NCBI RefSeq assembly: GCF_014651375.1
Contig: NZ_BMWT01000005.1
Span: 124,001-188,000 of the forward strand
DNA from: Tateyamaria omphalii
Lineage (GTDB): Bacteria; Pseudomonadota; Alphaproteobacteria; Rhodobacterales; Rhodobacteraceae
DNA length: 64,000 nt
Direction of reading: 5' to 3'
Part shown: positions 47,015 through 59,134 of the stretch, piece after piece
Position numbering within the stretch: position 1 is the first letter of the stretch
How the letters are laid out: each line of letters begins with the position of its first letter
Translations under genes and position numbers: made by a program
The notes under the pieces: model-generated
The model's input: only the letters and a program-made list of their open reading frames with translations
The model's database searches: none
What the model was told of the DNA's origin: nothing

Positions 47015-48634
47015 ATGCTTGGCCAAATGATGAACTACCCTCTGACCATTTCTTCATTGGTCGATCACGCGGCGCGGTATCATGGGGATACAGCCATTAC
47101 GTCCGTGAACACTGGTGGAGGCGTGGAAGAGACAACATGGGGGCAGGTTGGGGCCAATGCCCATCGGTTGGGTGACGCGCTGCTTAAGCTTGGGTTGGAG
47201 CCCCATGCCCGCTGCGCCACCATTGCGTGGAACAACCGGCGGCACCTTGAGATTTACTTTGGTGTGTCCGGCGCAGGGCTGGTCTGCCACACGATCAATC
47301 CGCGCCTGTTTCCCGAACAGCTGATCTACATCATCAACCATGCCGAGGATCGGGTGCTTTTCATCGACCGCACCTTTGTTCCGCTTGTGAAAGCGATACG
47401 TGACAAGATCCCCGGTGTGAAGCATATCGTTTTGATGGACGGTCGCGATGAGGCAGCTGCGGAAGAGATTGAGGGCCTCCAGTTTTACGACGAGTTGATT
47501 GCCACCGGCTCGCCTGCCTTCGAGTGGCCGGAGTTCGATGAGAACACGGCGTCGTCGCTGTGCTACACGTCCGGAACGACCGGGAACCCGAAGGGCGTTT
47601 TATATTCCCATCGTTCGACTGTCCTGCACGCTTTTGCGTCCAACACCCCGGATTGTATCGGGTTTTCTGCCCGTGACGTGGTGCTGCCGGTGGTGCCAAT
47701 GTTCCATGTGAATGCGTGGGGCACGCCCTATGCCTGTGCGCAGGTGGGTGCGCGGATAGTGTTGCCCGGGCCGGGACTGGATGGGCCGTCGCTGGTCAAG
47801 CTGATCGATGGGCACAAAGTATCTATTGCCCTCGGCGTGCCGACGATCTGGCTGGGTCTGCTGGGCGAAGCGGAGGCGTCAGGCTCGCAACTGACATCCC
47901 TAAAACGGACTGTTGTGGGCGGTTCCGCCTGTCCACCGTCCATGATCGCTGCATTCCGCGAGAAGTACGACGTGGAACTGATCCACGCCTGGGGCATGAC
48001 AGAAATGTCGCCGCTTGGTTCGTCCAACCAGCCGTTGGCCAAACATGCTGACTTGCCTATCGAAGCGCAGCATAAACTGCGTGAGAACCAGGGCCGCGCG
48101 CCCTGGGGTGTTGAATTGGAAATCATGGACGATAACGGCAAACCGCTGCCCCATGACGGAGAGGCGCAGGGTGCCTTGATGGTGCGGGGGCACTGGATTC
48201 TGGACAGTTACTTCCTGAAGTCGCGGGACGAGACGCTGACGGATGGCTGGTTTGACACAGGTGATGTGGCGACAATGGACCCGGATGGGTACCTGTCGAT
48301 CAAGGACCGGTCCAAGGACATTATCAAGTCGGGCGGCGAGTGGATTTCATCTGTCGATCTGGAAAATATCGCCATTGCACATCCGGCTTTGGCGGATGCA
48401 GCGGTGATTGGCGCGCGGCATGAGAAATGGGACGAGCGGCCGGTCTTGGTTGCCGTTGTGGCCGAAGGGCAATCGCCCAGTGAAGCGGAAGTTCTAGCCG
48501 TTTTCGAAGGCAAGATTGCCAAGTGGCAGGTGCCGGATAAGGTTGTCTTTATCGATGTGCTGCCGCGCAATGCGACCGGAAAGGTGCTCAAGCGGAACCT
48601 GCGGGACGAGTTTGGCGAGGTGCTGATCGGTTGA
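47015..48634 (+). CDS. dmdB: Acyl-CoA ligase, probable methylmercaptopropionate-CoA ligase (DmdB type)
   Basis: A 539-aa adenylate-forming enzyme. Motifs: YTSGTTGNPKGVLYSHRS (near residue 189), HAWGMTEMSPLGS, WFDTGDVATMDPDGYLSIKDRSKDIIKSGGEWIS and the catalytic lysine in NATGKVLKR. The start (MLGQMM) and the whole sequence closely resemble, from memory, the DmdB of Ruegeria pomeroyi, which joins CoA to methylmercaptopropionate in DMSP demethylation. Other medium-chain acyl substrates remain possible. GGGAGG precedes the ATG. Confidence 0.85.
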   Translation: MLGQMMNYPLTISSLVDHAARYHGDTAITSVNTGGGVEETTWGQVGANAHRLGDALLKLGLEPHARCATIAWNNRRHLEIYFGVSGAGLVCHTINPRLFPEQLIYIINHAEDRVLFIDRTFVPLVKAIRDKIPGVKHIVLMDGRDEAAAEEIEGLQFYDELIATGSPAFEWPEFDENTASSLCYTSGTTGNPKGVLYSHRSTVLHAFASNTPDCIGFSARDVVLPVVPMFHVNAWGTPYACAQVGARIVLPGPGLDGPSLVKLIDGHKVSIALGVPTIWLGLLGEAEASGSQLTSLKRTVVGGSACPPSMIAAFREKYDVELIHAWGMTEMSPLGSSNQPLAKHADLPIEAQHKLRENQGRAPWGVELEIMDDNGKPLPHDGEAQGALMVRGHWILDSYFLKSRDETLTDGWFDTGDVATMDPDGYLSIKDRSKDIIKSGGEWISSVDLENIAIAHPALADAAVIGARHEKWDERPVLVAVVAEGQSPSEAEVLAVFEGKIAKWQVPDKVVFIDVLPRNATGKVLKRNLRDEFGEVLIG

Positions 48635-49186
48635 TCAGCGGTTTCGCCGGGCCCACCCGGTCGTTACGACTGCTCCACTTTCGAAGATTTGATAGTCGCG
48701 GTCGAGCGGCACGCCATAGCTGTCGATATTGACCGTTCCCTTTTCGTGCAGGTTGGCCGCAGCAACGCGGTCCTTGTGTACGGTGTAGTGCCAGATGCCG
48801 TCCTTGAACGTTCGTGTTCGGATGAAGGTGCGTGTACCGTATCTGGAGTGCTTTTCCGTGTATCGGCACGTGCCTGGCGTCATGCTGCAATCATGCGGGG
48901 CGAAGGTGACGGTTCCGCTCGGCACGCGCGCCTTGACGGTATTGCCCATGCTGTCGGACCATGAGGTGACTTTGACCGGTTCCCCAAGGCTTGCGTCGCG
49001 GGTGTAGCGGAACTTGAAAAGCGAGCCGTCATGGCCCATGACTTTGACCTTGGCGTTGCCGTTGTGCGCGCGCCAGGTGAAGGTCGCGCCCTTGGGGAGT
49101 GCGCCCATGTCATAAGAAGGTTGCGCCGCGGCCGGGAGTGCGAGGGTTGTTGCGATGGCCGCGATTGCAAAAAAGTGGCGGTGCAT
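48635..49186 (-). CDS. Exported protein of unknown function
   Basis: A 183-aa protein from the ATG at 49186 (AAGGATTG upstream). The signal peptide ends near ALPAAAQ (about residue 22). The mature part is beta-rich with two cysteines (HDCSMTPGTCRY) that could form a disulfide. I do not recognise a family. It lies 4 bp after the sulfatase gene and its stop abuts the stop of the convergent dmdB-like gene with no gap. Confidence 0.65.
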   Translation of the reverse strand: MHRHFFAIAAIATTLALPAAAQPSYDMGALPKGATFTWRAHNGNAKVKVMGHDGSLFKFRYTRDASLGEPVKVTSWSDSMGNTVKARVPSGTVTFAPHDCSMTPGTCRYTEKHSRYGTRTFIRTRTFKDGIWHYTVHKDRVAAANLHEKGTVNIDSYGVPLDRDYQIFESGAVVTTGWARRNR

Positions 49187-49190
49187 TTGA

Positions 49191-50834
49191 TCAATCCTTG
49201 AGGTGGTTCTGGCGGGCAGGGCCACGGTATTTTTCTGTCAGTTTTTCATCGACTTCTGATCCGTCCTTGAGGTGAATCAAGATGCCCTTGCCGTTTGAGG
49301 CGCCGCGCATGGCCTTGATCTGGTCTTCGGACCGTGTGGTGCGTTGCGACATGCGCAGGCCCCAGTCGTGCAGGTGGTTCAGCAGCTTCGCCTCTATGTC
49401 GCGGTGTTGGTCCGTTTTTGCTAGATCGTGCAGCTCGTGGGGGTCCGTTTCGAGATCGAACAGCATGTTGCGCAGGCTGGGGGCTGCGCAGTGCATCAGT
49501 TTGTATCGTCCGTCGAACACCATGAAGAGGCGGCAGTCTCTTGGCTCTAGCCCCAATTTCACGGCAACCGGTGTTGCAGAGAAATCGTACTCAGAAATCA
49601 CGTAATCCCGCCAATCCGGTGTTTCGTCGTGCAACCACGGCAACAGGCTGCGCCCTTCGATGATGTGATCAGGTACGGCGCCACCTGCTGCCTCAACGAA
49701 GGTTGCGGCAAGGTCGATGGATTCGACCAACGCATCGCATGTGGAGCCGCGGGTGCTGTTGGCTGCCTCACGCGGGTCAAAGACGATCATCGGCACCTTG
49801 ACCGATGGGTCATGGAACAGGTTTTTTTCGCCCAACCAGTGATCGCCTAAATAGTCACCGTGGTCCGATGTCAGTACGATCATGGTGCTGTCCATCTGCC
49901 CCGTTTCTTCCAGATGATCGAGCAGGCGACCCAACTGGTCATCGCATTGCTTGATCAGGCCCATATATGCCGGGATGACCTTGGCGCGCACCTCTTCATC
50001 CTGAAAGGCGCGACCCACTGGGCCGCTCATGAACGTGTCAAAGACCGGGTGGGCATCGTCCCGTTCCTCGTCGCCGCGGTTGGCGGCGGGCACGTGGTTG
50101 GGTCCGTACATGTCGTGGTAGGGCGCGGGCACGATGTAGGGCCAATGCGGTTTGATGTAGCTTAGATGCGCGCACCAAGGCCCCTTGGTCTGGTCGATGA
50201 AACGGATGGCTTCCGATGTGAGCCATGGCGTTTCGCTGTCTTCCTCGCGGATGTTGGCTGGCAGGTCCGTGTTGTCAAAGAACCAGCCCGAAGCGATCTG
50301 ACCGTCCCTTACTCCGGCATTGGCGTAGTCGGCCCATGGATTGGTGCCATCATACCCTTTGGACTTGAGGTATTCGTTGTAAGGGCTTCGCCTTTCATCA
50401 TAAAACCCGTCTGGCCCTTCGGCCCAAAGCCCGTCGTCGCGCACCCATGGATCGAACCCGCATTCCGTGGTGCGCACGCCGATCAGGCTGTCCGCATCCA
50501 GCCCAAGACGCTCCATGCCTTCGGCGTCGACAGTCATGTGCGTTTTGCCGATCAGGTGGCAGGACATGCCGATCTTGCGCAGGTGATCGCCCAAAGTGTG
50601 TTCGCCCACGCGTAGGGGAAAGCCGTTCCAGTGTGCGCCATGAGACGAAGCGTAGCGCCCTGTGTAATAGCACATGCGCGATCCGCCACAGATTGGTGAT
50701 TGTACATATGCATTGGTAAAGCGGACGCCCATCGCCGCCACCCGGTCGAAGTTCGGCGTATCAAGGTGTGGATGCCCGGCACAGCTGAGGTAGTCGAACC
50801 GCAGCTGGTCATACATCACAAACAGAATGTTCAA
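49191..50834 (-). CDS. Sulfatase-family hydrolase
   Basis: A 547-aa member of the alkaline-phosphatase/sulfatase superfamily without a signal peptide. The N-terminal metal site MYDQLRFD and the later SDHGDYLGDHWLGEKN are intact. The active-site motif reads CGGSR (Cys49), where the standard formylglycine motif is C-x-P-x-R. Substrates may be organic sulfates or phosphoesters. The start is a TTG 6 bp after the nrtS stop, needed to keep the first beta strand NILFVMYDQ. Confidence 0.85.
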   Translation of the reverse strand: MNILFVMYDQLRFDYLSCAGHPHLDTPNFDRVAAMGVRFTNAYVQSPICGGSRMCYYTGRYASSHGAHWNGFPLRVGEHTLGDHLRKIGMSCHLIGKTHMTVDAEGMERLGLDADSLIGVRTTECGFDPWVRDDGLWAEGPDGFYDERRSPYNEYLKSKGYDGTNPWADYANAGVRDGQIASGWFFDNTDLPANIREEDSETPWLTSEAIRFIDQTKGPWCAHLSYIKPHWPYIVPAPYHDMYGPNHVPAANRGDEERDDAHPVFDTFMSGPVGRAFQDEEVRAKVIPAYMGLIKQCDDQLGRLLDHLEETGQMDSTMIVLTSDHGDYLGDHWLGEKNLFHDPSVKVPMIVFDPREAANSTRGSTCDALVESIDLAATFVEAAGGAVPDHIIEGRSLLPWLHDETPDWRDYVISEYDFSATPVAVKLGLEPRDCRLFMVFDGRYKLMHCAAPSLRNMLFDLETDPHELHDLAKTDQHRDIEAKLLNHLHDWGLRMSQRTTRSEDQIKAMRGASNGKGILIHLKDGSEVDEKLTEKYRGPARQNHLKD

Positions 50835-50840
50835 GATCGG

Positions 50841-51083
50841 TCAGTCCCCGAGGCTTTGCAGCCGCTCGCGTACGGCCATAACCGAAGAGTAGGTGGAGAC
50901 GGAGTAGGGCACAAGGAAGGTAAGTGCGCATTTGACCCAAGCGACGGGGTCCATTTGCGCCGTCACTATCCGATCGCCGTGATTGATCACCGCAATGACC
51001 ACACCGACGACAATGGCAATCTTGGTTGCGCGTCGCACAACGGATCGGTCGGTGGCGATCTGCCAAGCTGTTGGATGTGCCAT
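50841..51083 (-). CDS. nrtS: NrtS-type nitrate/nitrite transporter
   Basis: An 80-aa membrane protein with two helices, matching the short NrtS family (IAIVVGVVIAVINHGD and CALTFLVPYSVSTYSSV). NrtS proteins transport nitrate or nitrite in marine bacteria. AGGAGG lies 4 bases before the ATG at 51083. It is the first gene of a three-gene minus-strand unit with the sulfatase and an exported protein; nitrate assimilation genes are not present in the window. Confidence 0.82.
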   Translation of the reverse strand: MAHPTAWQIATDRSVVRRATKIAIVVGVVIAVINHGDRIVTAQMDPVAWVKCALTFLVPYSVSTYSSVMAVRERLQSLGD

Positions 51084-51168
51084 TTTGCCTCCTGTCGCTC
51101 CAAATTGGACCAAATGGTTCCGAATGCAACGGATTTAGGCGTCTTCGCACGCAACTGTGAAGAAAACA

Positions 51169-51242
51169 TGGAGCGGGTAACGGGAATCGAACCCGTAACT
51201 TAAGCTTGGGAAGCTCGCGTGATACCTTTTCACCATACCCGC
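51169..51242 (-). tRNA. tRNA-Gly(CCC)
   Basis: A 74-base tRNA with encoded CCA. The acceptor stem pairs GCGGGTA with TACCCGC, the D stem GTGA with TCAC, and the T arm ACGGG-TTCGATT-CCCGT. The anticodon loop TTCCCAA gives anticodon CCC (glycine, GGG codons). The 27-43 pair of the anticodon stem is C-A; otherwise the cloverleaf is regular. It lies between nrtS and the methyltransferase gene, all on the minus strand. Confidence 0.95.
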
Positions 51243-51280
51243 GCCGTGGATGTTCGGGATATGCGTGGGTGGGCCTCGCG

Positions 51281-52120
51281 TCAAGCGGGTTTGCGTGCGC
51301 GGTAGATGTGGATGCAGGCAGGAATACGTAGGCCAGACGACGTGTCAAAGTCAGAAATGGCGTCGGCCACCGCCTGGTGCACTCTTGCTGTCATCGCTGT
51401 GTCTGCCTCGTGATATTCGACCGCGCGTTGTGCCGGACCGATGTCGAGAAAGAGTGCGGCCGTCTCCGAAGCGTTGCCGGGTGGGGTGAGGTCCAAAGCG
51501 ACGGTTTCGACATCGGTATTGCTCAACCCGGCCTGTTCCATCATCTCCAGAACACGAGCGCTGTCTTCGAACGCGAAGGGACCGGGTAATGTGCGATCGA
51601 CCTTGGGCAGGTCGCCCAATACACCCACAGCCGCCTTGGCTGGAACCATGAAAAATGGATTCTGCGGTGCCGGTCCCCAAGCCGCAAATGTCATGGTGCC
51701 GCCCGGTGCCAGAGCTGCTTCTAGGTTGGATAGTGCGGCAACTGTGTCGTCAAAAAACATGACGCCAAAGCGTGAAATCATCGCGTCAAACAGTGAAGTA
51801 AACGGATGCGACTGCGCATCCGCCTTCAGAAACGCAATATTGGTCGTTGTCGCCATACGCTGACTGGCGAGGTCCAGCATGGTTTGCGAGATATCAAGGC
51901 CTGTCACGTGTCCGCGGTGCCCAACCGCCTGCGCCGCTGCGGCCACGCTAACGCCTGTGCCGCACCCGATATCAAGCACGCGGTCACCGGGTTTCAGCGA
52001 TGCCCGCGCCATCAAAAGTTCCATGACGGGGGCCAGAACGGCATCCATTTGAGCCTGCTGTGCGACCCATTTGGGGCCTGCATCGGATGTCCAGAATTCC
52101 TCCTGATCTGCGTTTGTCAT
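51281..52120 (-). CDS. SAM-dependent methyltransferase, class I
   Basis: A 279-aa Rossmann-fold methyltransferase. Motif I is VLDIGCGTGVS (near residue 48), followed by GLDISQTMLDLA and the UbiE/methyltransferase-11-like ALAPGGTMTFAAWG. The substrate is unknown. Its ATG overlaps the stop of the upstream RACo-type gene (ATGA), so the two may work together on methyl transfer, though this is inference. Confidence 0.85.
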   Translation of the reverse strand: MTNADQEEFWTSDAGPKWVAQQAQMDAVLAPVMELLMARASLKPGDRVLDIGCGTGVSVAAAAQAVGHRGHVTGLDISQTMLDLASQRMATTTNIAFLKADAQSHPFTSLFDAMISRFGVMFFDDTVAALSNLEAALAPGGTMTFAAWGPAPQNPFFMVPAKAAVGVLGDLPKVDRTLPGPFAFEDSARVLEMMEQAGLSNTDVETVALDLTPPGNASETAALFLDIGPAQRAVEYHEADTAMTARVHQAVADAISDFDTSSGLRIPACIHIYRARKPA

Positions 52121-54153
52121 GCACGCCTCCGGCGCCGGCGTCCGCCCTCGCTGTCGCCGCCTGTGTTAAAACTAACATCGGGAAGGGTTACGAGGCTGTT
52201 CAGGATCGGGAAAGGGTCGGCTGAATTGGGGATTGCAGATGCATTCACGAAATGCTCCTGAAACCGGGGTTCGATGGCTGTTTCGATCTTGTGGATGCGC
52301 CGGACTGTCTCTTCGATCTCGGCCCGGGCATCACGGTTCAGCAAAGCGATGCGCGCGCCCGTTCCGGCCGCATTACCCGCCGAGGTCACTTTGTCCAACG
52401 GCGCGTCGGGGATCATGCCCAGCACCATGGCGTGCTTGGACGATATGTGCGCCCCGAAGGCGCCTGCCAGTACAACGCGGTCGACAGTGTCCACGCCAAA
52501 CTTGTCCATCAGTAGGCGTGCCCCGGAATAGAGCGCGGCCTTGGCCATCTGGATGGCGCGGATATCGGGGTTTGTGATGGTGATGCGGGGACCGCCTGTC
52601 GCGCTACCGTCGTGCAGGACATAGGCGTGCGTGCGTCCGTCAATGACACTGCGCTGTGATCCGGTCTGTGCCGCGCTTCCGATCAGCCCCGATGCGTCCA
52701 ACAGACCTGCAAGGCGCATTTCCGCAATCGCTTCGATGATTCCTGACCCGCAGATTCCGGTGATACCGGTGCCCGCGGCGGCAGCCTCAAACCCATCTTC
52801 GTCAGACCATTGATCAACACCAATGATACGGAAACGCGGTTCTTTCGTGTTGGGGTCAATCTCGACCCGCTCGATCGCGCCGGGTGCCGCACGTTGGCCT
52901 GCGCTAATCTGTGCGCCTTCAAACGCGGGGCCTGTCGGGGAAGAACAGGCGAGGACCTTGTCCTTGTTGCCCAGCAAGATCTCTGCATTGGTGCCGACGT
53001 CGACGACCAACATCAGGTCGTCCGACTTGTCCGGTGCCTCGCTCAAGGCCACGGCAGCAGCATCCGCTCCGACGTGTCCGGCAATACATGGCAGCAGATA
53101 GATCCGAGCCGAGGGGTGGATATTGAGGTTCAGGTCATAGGCTCTCAGACGAAGTGCATTTGAGGTCGCCAGTGCAAAAGGTGCCTGGCCGAGCTCGAAC
53201 GGATCAATACCCAGTAGCAAGTGGTGCATGACCGGGTTGCAGACAAAAACGGCGTCGACAATCAGCCCTTTGTCAATTTCGGCCTCCGTCGCGATTTGCG
53301 TGAACAGGGCATTCATCCCTTCGCGCACGGTCAACGTCATCTCGTCCGCACCGCCCGCATTCATCATGCCATAGCTGACACGGCTCATCAGATCCTCGCC
53401 AAAGCGAATTTGTGGGTTCATGATACCCGAAGAGGCGACAACTTCTCCGGTGGTCAGATCACACAGATGCGCTGCGATTGTGGTGGACCCAAGATCAACC
53501 GCAAGGCCGTAAACGGCGCCTTCGTAGTAACCCGGCCAGATATGCATGATCCGTGGTGCATTCTCGTCATCTCCGAGGTGGATGGCGACAGTGACTTTCC
53601 AGCTCCCCTTGCGCAGTACCGGTTGCAGGGCCTGAAGAATATGTAGATCCGCGTGAATGTTGGTGATGCCCCAATCTGCGTCGATTGCTGCCACCAGGCG
53701 CTCCAGATCGCCGGAAGGATCGTGCATGTCGGGTTCGGCAACCTCGACATAATACAGTTTCGTCGACGGGTTCATGACGATGTCCCGCGCCTCGGCCCGT
53801 TTGCGCACGACCTGCTTGTGCACCTGGCTTTCTGGCGGGACGTCGATCACCACGTCACCTTGCACTGTGGCCTGACAACCGAGACGACGGCCATCGATCA
53901 ATCCGCGCTTGGATTTGTAGCGTTCCTCGACCTTGTTCCACTCAGAAAGGGCATCGTCGGCCACGGTCACACCGTGTTTTGGAAATTCTCCATAGCTGGG
54001 TGTGATCTGACACTTGGAACAAATCCCGCGGCCACCGCACACGGAATCTAGGTCGACTCCCAATTGCCGCGCAGCGGTCAGGATGGGTGTGCCGACAGGG
54101 AAGTTGCCGCGCTTGCCGGAAGGGGTGAATACGACGAGTGGATCGGTGCTCAT
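52117..54153 (-). CDS. RACo-type corrinoid activation protein (2Fe-2S ferredoxin plus ASKHA domain)
   Basis: A 678-aa protein. The N-terminal plant-type ferredoxin domain binds 2Fe-2S through CGGRGICSKC (Cys39, Cys45, Cys48) and a later Cys in GRRLGC. The C-terminal actin-like ATPase part (DUF4445) has LAVDLGSTTIAAHLCDL, VVDVGTNAEILLG and ITGICGSGIIEAIAEM. RACo proteins use ATP to reduce inactive cob(II)alamin in corrinoid-dependent methyltransferases. The C-terminus ends in an unusual arginine run. No corrinoid protein gene is in the window. Confidence 0.88.
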   Translation of the reverse strand: MSTDPLVVFTPSGKRGNFPVGTPILTAARQLGVDLDSVCGGRGICSKCQITPSYGEFPKHGVTVADDALSEWNKVEERYKSKRGLIDGRRLGCQATVQGDVVIDVPPESQVHKQVVRKRAEARDIVMNPSTKLYYVEVAEPDMHDPSGDLERLVAAIDADWGITNIHADLHILQALQPVLRKGSWKVTVAIHLGDDENAPRIMHIWPGYYEGAVYGLAVDLGSTTIAAHLCDLTTGEVVASSGIMNPQIRFGEDLMSRVSYGMMNAGGADEMTLTVREGMNALFTQIATEAEIDKGLIVDAVFVCNPVMHHLLLGIDPFELGQAPFALATSNALRLRAYDLNLNIHPSARIYLLPCIAGHVGADAAAVALSEAPDKSDDLMLVVDVGTNAEILLGNKDKVLACSSPTGPAFEGAQISAGQRAAPGAIERVEIDPNTKEPRFRIIGVDQWSDEDGFEAAAAGTGITGICGSGIIEAIAEMRLAGLLDASGLIGSAAQTGSQRSVIDGRTHAYVLHDGSATGGPRITITNPDIRAIQMAKAALYSGARLLMDKFGVDTVDRVVLAGAFGAHISSKHAMVLGMIPDAPLDKVTSAGNAAGTGARIALLNRDARAEIEETVRRIHKIETAIEPRFQEHFVNASAIPNSADPFPILNSLVTLPDVSFNTGGDSEGGRRRRRRA

Positions 54154-54298
54154 GAACGCCTCGGAATCTTGCCTGCCCTTACAATAGTGACGGCGCGGCC
54201 AGTGGAAAGGTGTCAAACGACATGGCTCGTTCCGCAGGCGTCAGATTGCGCTCATCTTTAACCCTCGCTCCGGATTGCGGCGGTTGGCGCTTTTCGTG

Positions 54299-55238
54299 CT
54301 ATCCGCCCGCACGGGCGTGAAAGATGAAGCCCAGCAGGTTCATCAATACTTGCGCTGCGAGAATGGCCGTCGATCCGGTTGGGTCATAGTCCGGCGCAAC
54401 CTCCACCAAGTCGATGCCTACAATGTCATGCCGTCTTGCCGCTGTTTGCAACATCTCAAGCACGTCATAATAGAGAAAGCCTCCATGGCTGGGTGTGCCG
54501 GTGCCGGGTGCAATCGAGGGGCAGAACGCATCGATGTCGATGGTAATATAGAGACGCGCACGGTCGGGAATACGATCAATCACGCCCTTCGGACCCAGAG
54601 CCCGCGCCTGTCGCACCGACAGGATGTCCGATCCCATGGCGCGTGCGTCGTCATAGCCCTCTTTTGCTGTGGAACTTACATTGCGGATGCCCACTTGCGT
54701 CAGACCGTTGACATAATCGCATTCCGCCGCACGGCGCATGGGGTTTCCGTGGCCATGGCGTACGCCATGTCGTTCATCGACAAAATCCAGATGTGCATCG
54801 ATCTGAAGAATGTGGATGTCGCCTTGGCCGTCAAAGGCGCGGATGCAGGGGATGTTGACCGAGTGGTCGCCGCCAATGGTGACGGGCAGGGCACCCGCAG
54901 CGAGAGCCGCCCGCACGCCGGTCTCAATGTTGGCGTGGGACCCTTCGGTGTCTGTGTGGATGATGTCGGCATCACCCATATCCATGATCCGCACAGTCTC
55001 GGGCAGGTAGGTGGCGTCGTCTTCGTGGTCGTAGGCTCCGGCATGGCCAAAACTGAACAGCGTCGATGCCTCGCGCACCGCGCGCGGGCCGAACCTTGCG
55101 CCTGAGCGCCATTGCGTCCCAGCATCGAAAGGCGCGCCGAGTATTGCGACATCGGCATCCAGCTTTGCCCAATCTTCGACATAGGGTCGCTTGCCGAAGG
55201 TTGAAATGCCCACGAAAGGAAGGTTTAGGCGGCCAGTA

Positions 55239-55255
<17 letters not shown>
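54299..55255 (-). CDS. speB: Agmatinase/ureohydrolase
   Basis: A 318-aa manganese enzyme that hydrolyses agmatine or a related guanidino compound to urea. Metal-binding motifs are IGGDHSVN (near residue 124), DAHLDFVD (near 150) and TIDIDAFCPSIAPGTGTPSHGG (near 235). The substrate pocket cannot be assigned from sequence; guanidinobutyrase or guanidinopropionase are alternatives. It overlaps the 3' end of the desaturase-like gene by 17 bp, so the two are co-transcribed. Confidence 0.88.
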
Positions 55256-57779
<2,524 letters not shown>

Positions 57780-57823
57780 GAAATCAATGTGTTGCAGTGC
57801 GATCCTAAACTAGGAATTGTGCG

Positions 57824-58984
57824 ATGACACCGGGCGCACGTGTGGCTGCAGCCATCGAAATCCTCGATGCGATAGGCGAAGGCCAACCTGCAGAGAAAGC
57901 GCTGTCCCGGTGGGCCCGCGCCAGTCGCTTTGCTGGATCCAAGGATCGGGCTGCTGTGCGTGACCATGTCTTTGATGTGCTTCGAAATTGGCGCAGTGAT
58001 GCGGCTCGCGGCGGCGCGGAGACCGGACGCGGACGCATGATTGGCAGGCTGCGTGACCAATGTATCGACCCGGACCAGTTGTTGAATGGTCAAGGGCATG
58101 CACCTGCACCGTTGTCCGATCTTGAACGTGAAGATAGTGATCAGGTTATGCCCAGAGGTGTCGCCTGGGATCTGCCCGATTGGCTGATGCCGATCTTTGA
58201 GGCAAGTCTCTGTGAAGACGCTGAGCGTTCAGCGCATGCGTTAAAGGAGCGCGCACCTGTGACATTGCGGGCCAACATCTCCAAAACCACTGTTCCGGAT
58301 GCGCAAAAGGCATTGGAACGTGATGGTGTTGTGACCATGATCAACCCGCGTGCCGAAACAGCTCTGACTGTTGTGGATGGTGCCAGGCGTGTTCGAAACG
58401 CGACGGCCTACCACGACGGGCTTGTGGACATTCAGGATGGGTCAAGTCAGGCCGCCGTTGCTGGGCTGGGGGTACCTGGGCGGGCGTTGGACATGTGTGC
58501 CGGTGGTGGCGGCAAAGCGCTGGCGATGGCCGCTCTTGGCTGGAACGTGACGGCCAGTGACATTGATGCGGCGCGGATGATTGACCTGCCCACTCGGGCG
58601 GCGCGAGGTGGGCATGACATCATGATTTGTTCGCCAGAGAGGCTCGTATCCCACGGGCCATTTGATTTGGTGTTCGTTGATGCGCCGTGTTCCGGGTCGG
58701 GTACATGGCGGCGGACGCCCGAGGCGAAGTGGGCGCTGACCCGCGATAGGTTGGAAGAGCTGATGCGCATTCAACGCCAGGTTTTGACGCAAGCCGCCAC
58801 GCTTGTCGTACCGGGCGGAACGCTTGTCTACGCGACTTGTTCGGTGTTGCGCGAGGAAAACGAAGAGCAGGTTCAAAACTTCACAGCAGAGGCCTTTGGG
58901 TTTCAAGCTGGCGCGACGCAACGCTGGGCGGTTGATGATTGGGGCGACGGGTTCTTTTCTGCGCACTTGACACGCACAGGTTGA
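57824..58984 (+). CDS. RsmB/NOP-family RNA (cytosine-5) methyltransferase
   Basis: A 386-aa enzyme with an N-terminal NusB/RsmB-like helical region and a C-terminal Rossmann methyltransferase. SAM motif DMCAGGGGKALAMAA (near residue 225), DAPCSGSGTWRR and the catalytic Cys motif YATCSVLREENEEQV are intact. It methylates cytosine in rRNA or tRNA; the exact site is unknown. It follows guaB by 44 bp, probably in the same transcript. Confidence 0.88.
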   Translation: MTPGARVAAAIEILDAIGEGQPAEKALSRWARASRFAGSKDRAAVRDHVFDVLRNWRSDAARGGAETGRGRMIGRLRDQCIDPDQLLNGQGHAPAPLSDLEREDSDQVMPRGVAWDLPDWLMPIFEASLCEDAERSAHALKERAPVTLRANISKTTVPDAQKALERDGVVTMINPRAETALTVVDGARRVRNATAYHDGLVDIQDGSSQAAVAGLGVPGRALDMCAGGGGKALAMAALGWNVTASDIDAARMIDLPTRAARGGHDIMICSPERLVSHGPFDLVFVDAPCSGSGTWRRTPEAKWALTRDRLEELMRIQRQVLTQAATLVVPGGTLVYATCSVLREENEEQVQNFTAEAFGFQAGATQRWAVDDWGDGFFSAHLTRTG

Positions 58985-59134
58985 GAGGGGCTTACTCAAC
59001 CTCAGGTTTATCGTGTCGAGATGTTTCGCCTTTGGCGTCACCTCTCTGCTGGGCGGAAACGGGTAGGGCTTAAGAGGCAGTTAACCGTTTTGGCCGCAGA
59101 AAGGCACAACGAATCGAGAGAGACGAGGTGCCTG

